Part shown: positions 1-12,108 of the stretch, in pieces
Position numbering within the stretch: position 1 is the stretch's first letter
Layout: each line of letters begins with the position of its first letter
Assembly (NCBI RefSeq): GCF_013373865.1
Contig: NC_050467.1
Location: 2,666,001 to 2,730,000 of the forward strand
Direction of reading: 5' to 3'
DNA: 64,000 bases
Source of the DNA: Monomorium pharaonis
Taxonomy: Eukaryota; Arthropoda; Insecta; Hymenoptera; Formicidae
Position numbers and translations under genes: made by a program
Notes under the pieces: generated by a model
Told to the model about the DNA's origin: nothing
The model's database searches: none
What the model saw: the letters and a program-made list of their open reading frames with translations, nothing else

Positions 1-399
1 TCAGAGTGATAGGCTAACCAAACATTGACATCACGAACGTCAATATTCTCTTCATATGCTCAAAATGCTTTCTTTTTTTAAAATAATCTCGAATAATAAA
101 TCACAAGTTAACAATGAGAATAATTTATCTTGATTCTGTAAAACTGAGAGTTTCATAAAATACGTTTTAACGAAAAAAGAAGAAAAATATATCTTCATAC
201 TACGGCATCACGGAGATATTGTATATATCCTTACATCATAATCGAGTAAACATCACTACAATTTCAATGAGTCGCCAAATTGTGAAAACTCTCATGTGGA
301 AACTGGCCGACAAAGGCATCGACGCCCGTCGCGGCGCGTTTCGACAGGGCGTGCCAAACGAGCCGCATGTAAATCTTTTTCGATTTATTCAGGCGAGAG

Positions 400-437
<38 letters not shown>

Positions 438-1460
438 GCACTCGGGCTCCCGCCTTGTCAGGGCTTTCCCTTCCGGCGACGGCTTTTTCGATAGCGGCCG
501 TCGTCGCCTGATTCGACGATGCTTCTCGATGTTTCACGTTGAACCTCTCGCATCTCCCTTCTTTTGCCTCAATCGAGAGTTTGCGAGTTATCGGAACGTT
601 ATCGGACGATGAACTGCGCGACTAATATAAGTGGTCATCGCAATGCGTTTTCTTTGTCATCAGTCGATTGATTTTTAAGACCGGTGTTTATAATAAAGTA
701 TTATTTTAAGTCCGCCTTAAGTGATGTCTTAATAGAGACTTTACATACAGTTTCATTAATTGTGGTTAATATTGATAGATTTATGTAGAATACAGTGTAT
801 ATTTTTTTAATAATAAATATCATTGTATGGCAGAGATATTGACAGTGATCATAATGTGTAAAAAAACACGTCATCATATTTTTATCGGTAGTTACACTAT
901 GACACAGAAAAAAAAAACACAGAAATAATATTAAGTTAATATATATTGTCAGGGTATTGCTGATTCACTATTACCGATTAGTAGTTATTGCTCATATGAG
1001 GTACAAGATGTTAATACGACTTTATAATGACATTACTTAAGACAGTACTTAAGATTATCCTAAAAAATAAGAATTAACTATGAATAGCAGCCAAAGACTA
1101 CGTTTAAATTTTACAAGTAAAAAATAAATACAGTCGAGCTTTGGTAAATTGCATTTAAAAGCGACATTTATTTTTACCAACGTAGATTATTTACTTTAAT
1201 CTCGGTTTACTTTCTATCTTTTTCTAATTCTTAAGCACTAGAAAAAGCTTGAGAGCAAATTAAACCGAGATTACAACCCAAGTCGTCAACGGGATATCCG
1301 GTGGTTTCGAGATATTTCATGCGCATATCTTCAGATATAGATATACTTTTAATGTGAAGTGACGCACGTGAACAAGTGGAGTCAACCTCACGCTTCTAAG
1401 TATGAGTTTATTACCTTGCTCTATCTAATTTTATACACCGAGAGTCGGCTCGGGATCCCC
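1..1460. other. AT-rich noncoding stretch
   Basis: No supported gene. The stretch is strongly AT-rich apart from a GC-richer patch near 300-620 that contains a CT microsatellite. Open frames there (for example 219-494) exist only because the CT tract lacks stop codons. No convincing splice pair, promoter or repeat family was seen. Confidence 0.6.
401..437. repeat. (CT)n microsatellite
   Basis: An interrupted run of TC dinucleotides with a few extra T bases. It makes the overlapping frames read as Ser/Leu repeats, which should not be taken as coding. Confidence 0.9.
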
Positions 1461-3420
1461 ATTGATTACTTACGCGTTAAAATTAACGAGGCCACCGAGC
1501 GGTGAACACACCCGACGATACTCGGCAGGCCTCTTTATCGATACACTCGGCGATCGCGTCGACGACGTCGGACACGAATTAAACGGACACCCTTTGACCT
1601 GATTCACGTTCTCCTGGTCCGCAACCTCCCCCTCCCCTGCGTCGCAGGTGTCTACGTACGGGAGAGTCTCTCGGTTCACTGATTTATGGTGCAAAAAGAA
1701 ATCGCCGGCGTAGGTGGACGATGATTTATCGTCCGGGAATAAATTGCGGATACCTACGGCTGCCAGAGGTCGTCACTCCATACACGAGGACGGCACGCGG
1801 GAGAGACAGAGGGAAGAGTGAAGCTGCGAGAAGGGTGTGGGGAGGGGGAGGAGGGCTGGAAAAATCAGCCGGAATTCATAGTTACGATCGACGGCGTCGA
1901 CGGCGGCGGCAGCCAGCGGTTGTGCATATTCACACGCATGCACATGCACACGCGCGCGGAAGAGGGGAATGGTTTATAAATTTCTGAGACTCCCGATGAA
2001 ACTCCGAAGCCTTGAAAACGCGGCGCGGATTTATCGCCAGATCCGTCGCACGCAGCCGCTTTCGCTGACTCGCCCCTTTTTTACTTTCTCTTTTTTTTTT
2101 CTTTTTCGATACTCTCCCCTCATCCCCCCCACCCCATTTTTTTCCTGCACGCTACACACCCGCCGGAAACTTAATAAATCGCGAGCTTTTTGTTACAACC
2201 GCCGCCGGCCAGGCGACGGTTTAGCAGTTTTATTCGCGCCCTTCGGGAGTAAATACTTCGGAGGGGGGTTTTTGTTTTAACGTCGCGCGAATCTGCGATA
2301 CGACCGGATGTTTGCGCGCGATCCCTTCGTTAGGGATTGAAATGCCCGTTCTTGTTTCACGATCAAGAATAGAAAGAAATTGCATTACGCTCGTTACGTG
2401 GAATGCGTAATCTAATTGGAGTTTGAATAATCGATATTCTTCGTTAAAATAATGTCGGCAAAAGAGCGAGAGGGAGGGGGGGGGGGAGATTACATCGTCC
2501 GGCTGTAATAACGTTAAAAGAAAAATTGGTTCGTCGCCGTGGGTCTTGAAATATTTTAAATCCCATAAATTACATGCATTTATACGCATTGCACAATTTG
2601 CAGTAATCGGACTGAAAAACGATTGAAAAGTCGCCTTTATCCGGGATGAGTTTGATATTTAATTCAGCGACTTGTCCTCACGAAAAATTGACAGTTGTCC
2701 GTTTTAAGAAATTCGAAATCACGTTTTCTATGGTTCACCATTAGACCGCGCGGCCTGTATTTCCCTCTATGAGGCGAGTCAAGTTATCGCGACGCAAACA
2801 CGGGAACGGCGATAACGTTTCTCATGCCCACGTCGGAAACGCCGCGGTATATTTCGGCCGAGCGCTGTTATTTTCGGCGCCGCGTGTGTACATTTCGATT
2901 ACTATACATATACCCCGCACGCTCGTCCGCGAGAGAATTTTAAAAGCCGGATTCAGGAGTCGCGCGCGGCGGTGTTTTGCGGGACGGACGGGATAAACGG
3001 GCGGGGATTCGCCCGCAGAATGCACACCGCCCCCGACTCCCGCCCGCGCGACTGTAACTCATCCCGGGGCGCAATATGAAGTGGCCCTTATGACGAATGT
3101 CGGGTGTGCGCCGGGGTACGCGAGCGAAGAGGAAAAATGAGGGTGGTGTCTTTTCCCCGCCGGTATCTTCCACCGATTTCCACGCCGCCGCCGCCGGTGC
3201 ATACGAGCGCACTTGCAGGGGCGAGTCGCGCGCGTTCCTTTTTTTTTTCCCCCTCGTGAAAATGATAGACCCGACGCGACGTTTCATCCGCGCGGTTGGC
3301 TGGCTCGAAATTCTGCGGGCTGTTTTGATAAGTTCGCGGTGACAAATGTAACCGCACCGAGAAACAGCGTCTACGAAGTGGGCGTTAACAATTCGAAAAA
3401 TACTAACGAGACCATGTGAA
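1461..3420. other. CpG-rich noncoding island
   Basis: A CpG-dense block holding a purine-rich tract near 1800-1860, a CA-rich patch near 1925-1960 and a run of 11 G at 2476-2486. Several overlapping open frames occur on both strands (for example 2940-3287 on the minus strand), as expected from base composition. No splice-bounded frame or recognisable protein was found. It could be a promoter-type island, but no TATA/Inr pair stands out. Confidence 0.5.
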
Positions 3421-4250
3421 CCTTTTTTAACGACATATCGATAGCTAACATATCATCATGTGAAAACCTTGTAAGTTAGCATACAGAATGTTTCTTGTAA
3501 CTCGATCATTTGGAATAACTATGTTATCTTTAATGATACGAAAACATATCAAAGAGAAAAGTTTGTGTTCGTTTCGAAGGGGCAAATATTATGACACATT
3601 TTTTCGTGTTTCTTATTTTACGAGATCTTGAAAACATTTTCTAAACCAAGATGGCATATTTTCTAATGTAGTTCATTAAAAAATCCATCAAGTAGGATAT
3701 GTTGATCTTAAGATGGATTTCAAACATTAAAACAATCTCATTTTAATGTGATGAATTACATTATTACGTTAATAAAAATTTGCTATCCCATTTTTAAAAT
3801 GTTGATGATATCTCTAAATGATAGAATTGCAGGAAACATTTTAGAAGTGCTAAGAATAAAAAAATATAGTGTATTTTTATATCGTATTTACAAATAATAT
3901 GTAATTTGCGTAATTGCATGGGAAAATGACGAAGATATTCTTCCCATAAGAGAATTATTTAAAAAATTGCATTAATGGCACCAATATTATTTATATTGTC
4001 TACCTCAAATTGGTCCATTTAAGGTAGAGTGAGGAAAGACGTAAATACCTTCTGGATTATTCGTCAGATCTAAGGTCCACAATATAATGGACTTAACATA
4101 ATTCCCCATGATGACTTGTAACAGATTATATATAAATCATGAGTGACTTGTCCTCCATAAAACAGCCTAACGATATCTAGAAAATTACACCAATTATCAT
4201 AACGATCTATTCTTCGTGACGAAAACAACACGTGTGCCGAATCCTTGTTT
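3421..4250. other. AT-rich noncoding stretch
   Basis: Very AT-rich sequence with scattered stops in all frames. Nothing recognisable was found up to the GC-richer block that begins near 4210. Confidence 0.6.
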
Positions 4251-4507
4251 GCTGTACTTCGTCTCGCTTCCTCCACTTTGACGTTTCTCTCATTCCGTCG
4301 TTGCTTTTTCGACTCGTCGACCTCATGGTGCCGCCAATTAGCCACCTGCCGGCTCGGGTGCGACCATAAACGCATAAATCCGTCAGGCCGGAGCTCGACC
4401 GTCGACGACGGTCCCGCGCGGAAGATCCCGGAATGGCGATGAGAGCCGCCGCGGGGCGTCGATGGGGGAACAATGTCGCGGAGTTCATCCGCGTCTCGTT
4501 TTTTCAG

Positions 4508-4619
4508 CAGTCCCACAACGTGGATGACGAGCGCGACCTTCCAGGAAGAGGGTTCTTCGGAGACCTTCACGTACAGCGTCACGTCGCAGTATCTCGAAGG
4601 AAACGACCGAATACCCACC
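4508..4619 (+). CDS. Candidate internal exon (unrecognised)
   Basis: The segment lies between a good acceptor, a T run ending in CAG at 4501-4507 (a second CAG follows at once, so a NAGNAG choice is possible), and a GTGAGT donor at 4620. Length is 112 nt. Two frames are open. The frame starting at 4509 gives 37 codons with mostly G/C third positions and includes TFQEEGSSETFTYSVTSQYL. The frame starting at 4508 is also open and would join in phase with the candidate exon at 6578. The minus strand carries a 190-codon frame over 4070-4642, also with high GC third positions, so strand is uncertain. No family was recognised. The splice signals are visible; the coding status is inference, and an untranslated exon or chance are both possible. 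Confidence 0.2.
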
Positions 4620-4739
4620 GTGAGTGGACGCGATTTCGTCACGGATTTTTTTGCTACCGGTTAGGAGACATTTTTTGCGAATGTGGAGCACAATGTGAGC
4701 AGAGAACGAGGATTAAATGCGGCACCTAAACGGAATGTG

Positions 4740-6570
4740 CAAGAGTAATAAAAAAAAAAGGAGGAAATATATATCGCTAACACAATCGACGTATGACAGC
4801 TCGCAGATTAGTGAGCATTCCTATTTACCACGATAATTTAAATAAATCTCGAAATTGGACTTTAAATTCATATCAAAGTTAAATCTAATGGTATTACATT
4901 AAATAAATTAGTACCCATGTAAATTATTTGATTGAGTTATAAATCTCGAATCGTAAATGAAGTTATCCCCAATTTTCCTTTCGTCATCCTAACGAATAAA
5001 GTCTGTGTTTATATAATTATTCTCGACTGTTTAATTTATATGTTCCTCATTTCCTATATTTTATCGTGATCGGTCGCTAAGGACACGCCTTAATTTTTCC
5101 CTGGTTCGGGCTTGGCGTGCCATCGACCTATCCATTTTCTAATCCCCCCCCGAAAGAAGGGGTAAAGCCGCCGCGTGGTCACCCCTATCCCGGAATAAAA
5201 TGGCCAACGCTCTTAACATAAAACGCCTCGGTAATTCGAGATTTCCGGCAACGTCTCGCGCGGCAAGAGAAACAGCGGAAGTTTTCCTCGGAGCCGGAGA
5301 AGAAGTGGCCGTGAAGTTTTCACTGCGCGTACAGGAGAGAAAGACGAGTCTCGAGGACGAGTGCCGGGAGGGATTATACTCCTCGGCAAGAGTAACCGGC
5401 GGTACATCCTTAATTGAACCATCGTTCTTGCACGCCTAACGCATTCGTGAACCATCGTTCTCATCGTTCTCATCGTGCCGCGCGTGCTCGCGTGCTGGCT
5501 TATTTGGAAACTTAACAAAGCAGTAAATCCTGCCACGGGACTCTCCGGTTTCCGACGCGATCCACGCACTTTGCCGTCTCGAATGCGAATTCACGTCTCA
5601 ATCGCTCGCGAAAGAAGGAGAGAGGAAGAAAGAAGGAAAGAGAGAGAAGTTTTCTTACCCTTTCTTGGCCGGGACAAATTTATCGAAGTAATTTGAAATC
5701 AACATAAAGTAGATATCTTAAAGTAGTCCTTACTTACATTAGGCTTGTAACCAAATGATCGTGTTGCGATAAGTAATTATGATATTACTATAATAAATAT
5801 TTATGATATAGTGAAATATGAACCTATATCCATATAAAATTTTATTTCTAGAATTGAGTTTATATCAGTGCTAAAAAACTTAATTTGTGAAATTTGTTAT
5901 ATTACGTATATAGTGTAATGATAGCGGTAATTTATACACATATCTGGTTAAAAAGATCAACTTTAAAATGAAAAAGAATCACCACCTTTAGAAAAAATTA
6001 TGCGCAACAATAAAACTGATTACACAATCTATGCACATTTAAAATGTAAAGTTTCACATTTGTATGTGAATTTGTGCGCACAATATTGCATTATGTAAAA
6101 ATTTACTCATCACATGTCTGGCTTTGTAATAACATGCCTTCATAGTGACGTCATTTTTGATTAAAAGTATAAAATTAATAATAAAAAGTCGTTAGAAAAT
6201 TAACTATTAACTATTAATGTTTTGTCAGCCATATAAAACACGAAATAAAAATTAATAATGCAAAGTGTCAAATTTACATTAGTAATTTTACTTCATTAAT
6301 TATGGCTTTAATAACAATTTTTTTAAATAGCTTTTCCCGTATTAACCATTGCTTATCAATATTTATATTCAATATTATTCTTGTATCACATTCGTATTAC
6401 GTATAATTATATTTTTATGTATTTAATATTATACTATATACGTATAATATTAACAATTAATAATTTCAACTTTTTAGAAATTAATTTCATCGATACAATA
6501 ATATCAATGTTTTTAAGATCACTGTTTTTTTTTCATTACCCGAACAAGATGAACGAGTTACGGGGTTTTG
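4740..6570. other. Noncoding stretch with a small GC island
   Basis: AT-rich flanks (4740-5090 and 5700-6560) surround a GC-richer island near 5100-5690. The island holds a 79-codon frame at 5200-5439 with a favourable start context (AAAATGG) but no splice sites or similarity that I recognise. A polypurine tract at 5615-5652 and a short repeated word (GAACCATCGTTCT at about 5438 and 5451) are also present. Confidence 0.5.
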
Positions 6571-6577
6571 TTTTCAG

Positions 6578-6658
6578 ACGTCACTGCTAGGGCACTGGTC
6601 GCCCTGCCACGGAAGAAATCCCTGAAGATCGATCCGGTGCGAGGCTTCACGCCTCGTC
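6578..6658 (+). CDS. Candidate 81-nt internal exon (unrecognised)
   Basis: A T-rich tract ending TTTTCAG at 6577 is followed by 81 nt and then a GTGAGT donor at 6659. Only one frame is open. It uses two bases to complete an incoming codon, then 26 codons (including ALVALPRKKSLKIDPVRGFT), and leaves one base. Composition changes from very AT-rich to GC-richer right at the acceptor, as is common at insect exons. The outgoing phase matches the candidate exon at 26505, though about 20 kb separates them. No protein family was recognised. Seen: splice signals, single open frame and phase. Inferred: that it is an exon. Confidence 0.25.
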
Positions 6659-6659
6659 G

Positions 6660-8580
6660 TGAGTGTAATCGGCGCTCTTAACGCTTTAATCCCTCGGCGC
6701 GGCTGCGATCTTCGGGGCTCCGGGACTCTCAGCAGGAAGACCTCACGAGCACACTCCACTCGGCCCTTATCCTTCCGCTCGCACTCTTCGCCGTCGCTCT
6801 TTGTACCTGAATTTAGTTGGAATGCTGTCTCTGGTGTGACCGATGATCGCCATTTGCACCTTCAATGAGTTGGGAGGAAAAGATATACGAAGAGGTATCC
6901 CGAGGAAAAAAGGGTCACACGTTAGCTCGTAAAAATCTGTTCTTGCTAAATTTTACGTTGCTAGAAGTAGCCGACAGTTTGATAATCTATAGGAAAATTT
7001 AATAATTAAAGCTCCATTCTCTGTGACTTTTTTGAATGAAATTTGTTTACCAATCTAAAATGTACTTTAACTTCTTTTAATATAAATTGATCTGTTTCTT
7101 TCTCCTTTACTTCTGGTTTCTCTATCGATCCAATTCTGATATTCTTATTTCCTATCGATGTTCACACAAAAAACGATATTGTTCACCAAAGATTCTTTTT
7201 TAATCTCTATTTCGATCACCTTTTGGGACCCCCCGTTTTTCTGCGCTTCACCCGGCTGTTCGGGGTCGGTCAGTAATCGCCGGTTTATAACCTGGCCCGC
7301 TTTGGTAGACGTCAGTTGGCACGCGAGTCCCCGGGCAACCCCGCGTGTTGTGCGTCGACACGGGTCGATCTTTCTCGTTCATCCGGATTGCTTGGGAATC
7401 GGAGGGATGATATCTGAATTATCTTTCCCGGTGTTTTGGACTGAGGTGGTCCGTTAAAACGCCGAGCGTTCGAGAGCCAGGGGTTAGGTTGGGGGAGGGA
7501 GAGGACGGGTAGCGGAGGAAGACGAAGGAGCAGTTGGATGAGATGCGGGAATAATTGGCGGTCAGGTATGCCGTTCGGCCGAGCCGCTTTTACGTATATC
7601 TTCTTCGAGGTAACTTCAAAGGTAAAGTCGAACGCCAAGATAAAATACAACAACGTAAAGTTTTCATTAACGCGAATAAATCCTTTTTTAAAATAATTCT
7701 TCAAAGCAAACTGCATTTTCGTTTAGATCAACTCTTTGAAAAGCCAACTGTATTCTTTTAGTAAAAAAATTTTGCATTCCCTCAATCGAATATATTATTT
7801 TCGAATACTGTGTCGATGGAACATTAAGAACTTGAAACATACACTTGCAGATACACGAGAAATATAACGAGAAGTATTAAGTTGTAGTTTGCGTTACAAA
7901 ACTACGTGGTACCAAGTGGTGTATTTTCTCTCAAGTGTCTTCCAAGCGCTTGTATTTACATAAACAGAAAATCATCGCAAGGGCCCACACTGGATCCCGC
8001 GAGTGCAAACATCGCGGAGTGCATTTAGAGTGTGGGGGAGGGACCGGGGTCCACAAACACGCATTCCCAAAAGCACCGAGGGTCCACGCGGATAAAGCCA
8101 CCCCATGGAAAATCCTCTGCAAACTGTCACCGCGACGAGCCTCGTCCTCGTCAACGGCCGTTTCGAAGGGACGGAGGGAAAAAAATCGAAGGCACCTGGC
8201 AGCTCAGGAACCGGGAAGAGCGATCGATAGTGTACCGTCGACGCGTCCGAATGAATGCGACGGCAAACAGTGAATTCGGAGTTTCTGTCACGAAAAATGC
8301 AAATGGTGACTCTACTCAAAGAATTTGTCGTGGATTGACGTGGCTCTCGACATGATTTGTGTATATACGTATGATATATGTGGTGTCCCGGTGCTGTTAA
8401 TTCGTGAACCTTCTGAATTTCTCGGAGCCGTGCGTTTCGGAAACTATCCGAACTTGTTAGATTTTCTGACGTCATGATATTTGAACAAGCCGTCACGCGT
8501 TTCAGCAGCTTAAGATCTCTGTCTCCGCTTGGTTTTTCTTTTGAACTCTAAGCTGCTTGATTCGAAAATTTCAACATACG
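6660..8580. other. Mixed-composition noncoding stretch
   Basis: GC-rich blocks near 6660-6860, 7210-7560 and 7980-8260 are separated by AT-rich DNA. Overlapping frames on both strands (for example 7312-7716 and 7972-8496, minus) are open but lack splice support and resemble nothing I know. I found no repeat or promoter worth naming. Confidence 0.5.
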
Positions 8581-10160
8581 TATTAAATCCTCGGACGCCT
8601 GGCTCGTCGGATTTCCATTTCTTCGGATTCCGCCCGGGTAATGCGTAGGTCAAAGAATTATTAAAGCGTCACGGTGATTAATTATGTCGAGATTAAACGG
8701 ATTAGCGGTGAGGATCGGAGTTAAGGGAGCGCGAGTACGCCCTTTGGGAAAGACCGCGTGCGAGAGAGGGTAGATTGAGCGGTCTTCATTACCTGCCGCC
8801 CGCTCATTATGCTCTCAGCTTGAATTCTCCTACCTTTCCCCGGCTGCCGTCAGCTTCTGCCATGCTTTTTCCGCGCCTGTCTCTAGTTTCCCGAAGCCGC
8901 GAATAATTTCACAGTTCTTTACAGCTGGACCTCTCCAGGGGATGCCCGCTAGGTGCTAACTATATAAAAATTTTTTAAGTAGAAAAACGTAAAACAACAA
9001 AAGAATGACTTGGCGGCGCTCCGCCGGCCTTTTTATCGTAAAGTTGCTTGATGATATCATAACAGCGCAGCGAGAAGTCGGAGCTTAGTTATTAATGGCA
9101 TAAAATATTAGTTGAACAAAGTTGTGAACCTCTCTCGAAGTTTCATTAATCAAAATACGAGACGCGATGATTAATATAATTCAGCTAGTATTTATGCATC
9201 TGCGAAAAGTACAGACCGAGAGGCAAAGGCTAAATAGTATCGACTGAATAACAGTAATGTACGTCCAGATCCTTCATTATTTATCGCCAACATCTGCGGA
9301 AAGCTGCAACGCGTGAGTAAATTATTCCGGCAATTACTTCGCCCGCCTACATTAATTGCGATAGCCCTAATCAAACGTAATTCGAACGAGCGATATTTTA
9401 TCATTTAATCCGCGCTTCGGATTACACGGACCGATTAATAACGCGATTACGATCGAGCAGTCTAAGCTAGGGCGATATTTCATCGTTTGATCCAACGAGT
9501 ATCCCGCGCGAGATAATCTGGGCTCTATTACGTCTCTAACCGGTTGTACATGTGTGCGTTTGTGTGTATGTGTGTGTGTGTTGCAGGCATAGCGCCGCAT
9601 AATCATCGCCGCGGCGGCAAACTATAACAGGTATAATCGCCCGTTGTTGTCCGCGCGTCATTCCCCAAGATAGCTTCCATCTCGAGAGAACGTCCGCGGA
9701 GTCCTCCAGAGAGCGGTCTCGCAGGTAGCTTGCTTGTTCGCCATGGAGGGTCCTCGTGGGAGAGAGGGAGCGAGAGAAGGGGAGAGAGATAGAGAGAACG
9801 AGGGCGAAAGAAGGAGGAGGAGGCAACGCTGGCAGAAGAAAGAAGCGCGCACACCTGACCAAAGAGAAACGACGGACGCGGACGGACCTGCGGAGTGTAC
9901 CTGCTGGAACAAAGGTTTAGCTAACCATCGTCGCTGGAAGCTGAAACGCACACACACACCGGCGCGCGCGTGTGTACAAAAACGTACACGCACAGGTGGC
10001 CAAGAATATAATCACTGTCCCTTTCCTTGGCGTCTCTATTAACGTCGCCGGATGACGTCCCGGGCTCGGTCCCGGTTTCTGAAAACGATATCGTTCACGG
10101 CAAGCGGAATGTGCCCCTCGATTTCTTCGTTTTGGATACCTCGACACCGAGAAAGGGTTT
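8581..10160. other. Noncoding stretch, few simple repeats until 9.5 kb
   Basis: From 8581 to about 9530 the sequence is balanced in composition, nearly free of microsatellites and contains several ATTA/TTAAT homeodomain-type words. It resembles many insect conserved noncoding blocks, but conservation cannot be judged from one sequence. After a TG repeat near 9550, a purine-rich segment (9760-9850) produces long shadow frames on both strands. Confidence 0.4.
9551..9582. repeat. (TG)n microsatellite
   Basis: An imperfect TG dinucleotide run ending in TTGCAG. The downstream bases resemble an acceptor but no open frame follows, so I do not call an exon. Confidence 0.85.
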
Positions 10161-11058
10161 TATATGCGAGGGAGGAGAGGAATAGAAAGGGGAGGAAGAG
10201 GCGAGCGAGATCGATTCCGGAGACGTCGTAAGCACACCCCGGCCTGGAAAAGATCTTCGCGTGCAGCGAGTCTCGGAATTGAAGTCGGAGTCTCGTTAGC
10301 CGATCCTTCCGAATACGAGACGCGCAACCGGAGTCGCCTCTCGGAACGTTAGACCGTTCGCCTCGCTTCGCTTCTGTGAATTCCCGACGATCAAGAGTGG
10401 AACGTTGGAAGGAAACGTATGGATATCTTAATACCAGGTCGGATGAATCGCGAGGAGTCTTGCGAAGGATTTAAAATAAAGACAAAGATACGCGCGCACG
10501 TTCTGCGTGAGGATTTATGAGGGATCCTCTAACTGGAGCGTGGAGAATGCTGAGAGCTCGGAAATTTTAGTGTCATTCTTCAGGACACCGGGAGATCCCG
10601 AATGCGTCCGCATACGGAGCAAGCATTTTACCATATAAACGGTGTGCGCTTTCCGTAAAGTCACTTAGGATTTTATTTAACGGAGCACCTGAGAGAGTGC
10701 GCGATTTGTTGCGATCACCTCTGAATACACGTGCTTCGGCAATTTTACGACGGCGCATGTGAACTGGCGTTATTATCATCCGAATGCAACGACAACAGCG
10801 GAGAATTTGCATTTACGTTCGACGTTAATATCCGCCTCGCTCGCTGTTTTTATTCCACTTATTCTGAATCGCTCCTCGCGTGGAGCCCTTGGCACCAAGA
10901 AAACACCCAGGCTTGGCCTTCGTTTTCCGGAGCGCTACGCTGCAGCTTCGGTAGGCCGCGCTCTCGCTGCGCGATAGCGTAATCGAGTTATCGCGACGGT
11001 GCGCCGTCAACAGAAATTCTCCCGCGTACGAGGATAACGTCCAGGATACCGTACGTAC

Positions 11059-11087
11059 GAGAGAGAGAGAGAGAGAGAAAGAGAGAG
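11059..11087. repeat. (GA)n microsatellite
   Basis: A short GA dinucleotide run with one AAA interruption. Confidence 0.9.
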
Positions 11088-12094
11088 TCTGGAAGAGCCG
11101 GTCGGGAGGACTCGATTTTCTACCACTAGGAGGGTCGTCGAGCTTTTAACCGACACGTACGGCTCCTTTCTTTCCGTGGACACGACTCGTCCACTACGTG
11201 CATATTGCGTACGCCTGCCCTTTCGTAAGCGCTATATTATCTTTATGTGCCCCGACGACCTTACCTTTTGCTTATTCAGGGTTTTATTAATGCGCTTGAA
11301 TTTACTCCGCGACCGGAATAAACCCGGCACATTGATGCCGGACGTTCCTTTTTGCGACCGTAGAGCGATACGAGAAGCTGTAATGGGATTGTACCGCATG
11401 AATTATGATAATTTAACAGCAATTTATTGCCCAGCAAATCTTATATATAATAAAAAAATCGGAAATATATATACGGACTATTTGACAATTTTCAATCATG
11501 TAATTAATATTATTTTTCTTATATAGAAAATGTTTTACTATCTATATAATAAAATTCAGTAATAATTGAATGTTATGTTTCAATAATTTGATTCGAAATT
11601 CGATTCAATTCCAGCAAAATTTTGGCCTAAGAAAAAAATCTTTATTCGCTCATCTTTAATTTCCAATGAAAGATTTAAATACTTAAAATATTAAATTCCT
11701 AGAGTGCAGCAGCTTGTGTTTTAAAAGATAATTTTTTTAGTGTTCGCAGAAGGCTGTCATCAAAATTAAACTTGAGGATATTACGACGCTTCCTGTATTT
11801 TCTGACGATCAATCCAAATTCGTTGCGATCAAAGATCTCGATCCCTCTTCCGAGTGTCTCGCGCCCGCGACAAAAAGTTATTATAATCGTCGCCCGCACG
11901 GAGCGATCGCTCGAGAACGGTCGGATGCACCGCTATTATGCCCCGGCAGGCTCGATCATCTCGTCTCGCGGACGATAACCCATAATTTCCCCTACTTCTT
12001 CCATCACCTGCCGAAATCACGGGTGAGACGGGTGAACCCTGTTATTGTTGCCTCGCCAGCCGTGCGATCACGTCGACACCGGAATTAAGTTCGC

Positions 12095-12108
12095 GGGGGG
12101 GGGGGGGG
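12095..12108. repeat. Poly(G) run, 14 bases
   Basis: Uninterrupted G on the plus strand. Similar runs occur at 2476-2486 and 29329-29342 (G) and at 34051-34064 and 51918-51933 (C). Confidence 0.9.

Noticed and set aside
5605..5658. Minus-strand intron (GTAAGA donor, pyrimidine tract, GCGAG acceptor)
   Set aside because: Only 54 bp long and the acceptor is poor; the tract is a plain purine/pyrimidine microsatellite-like run.
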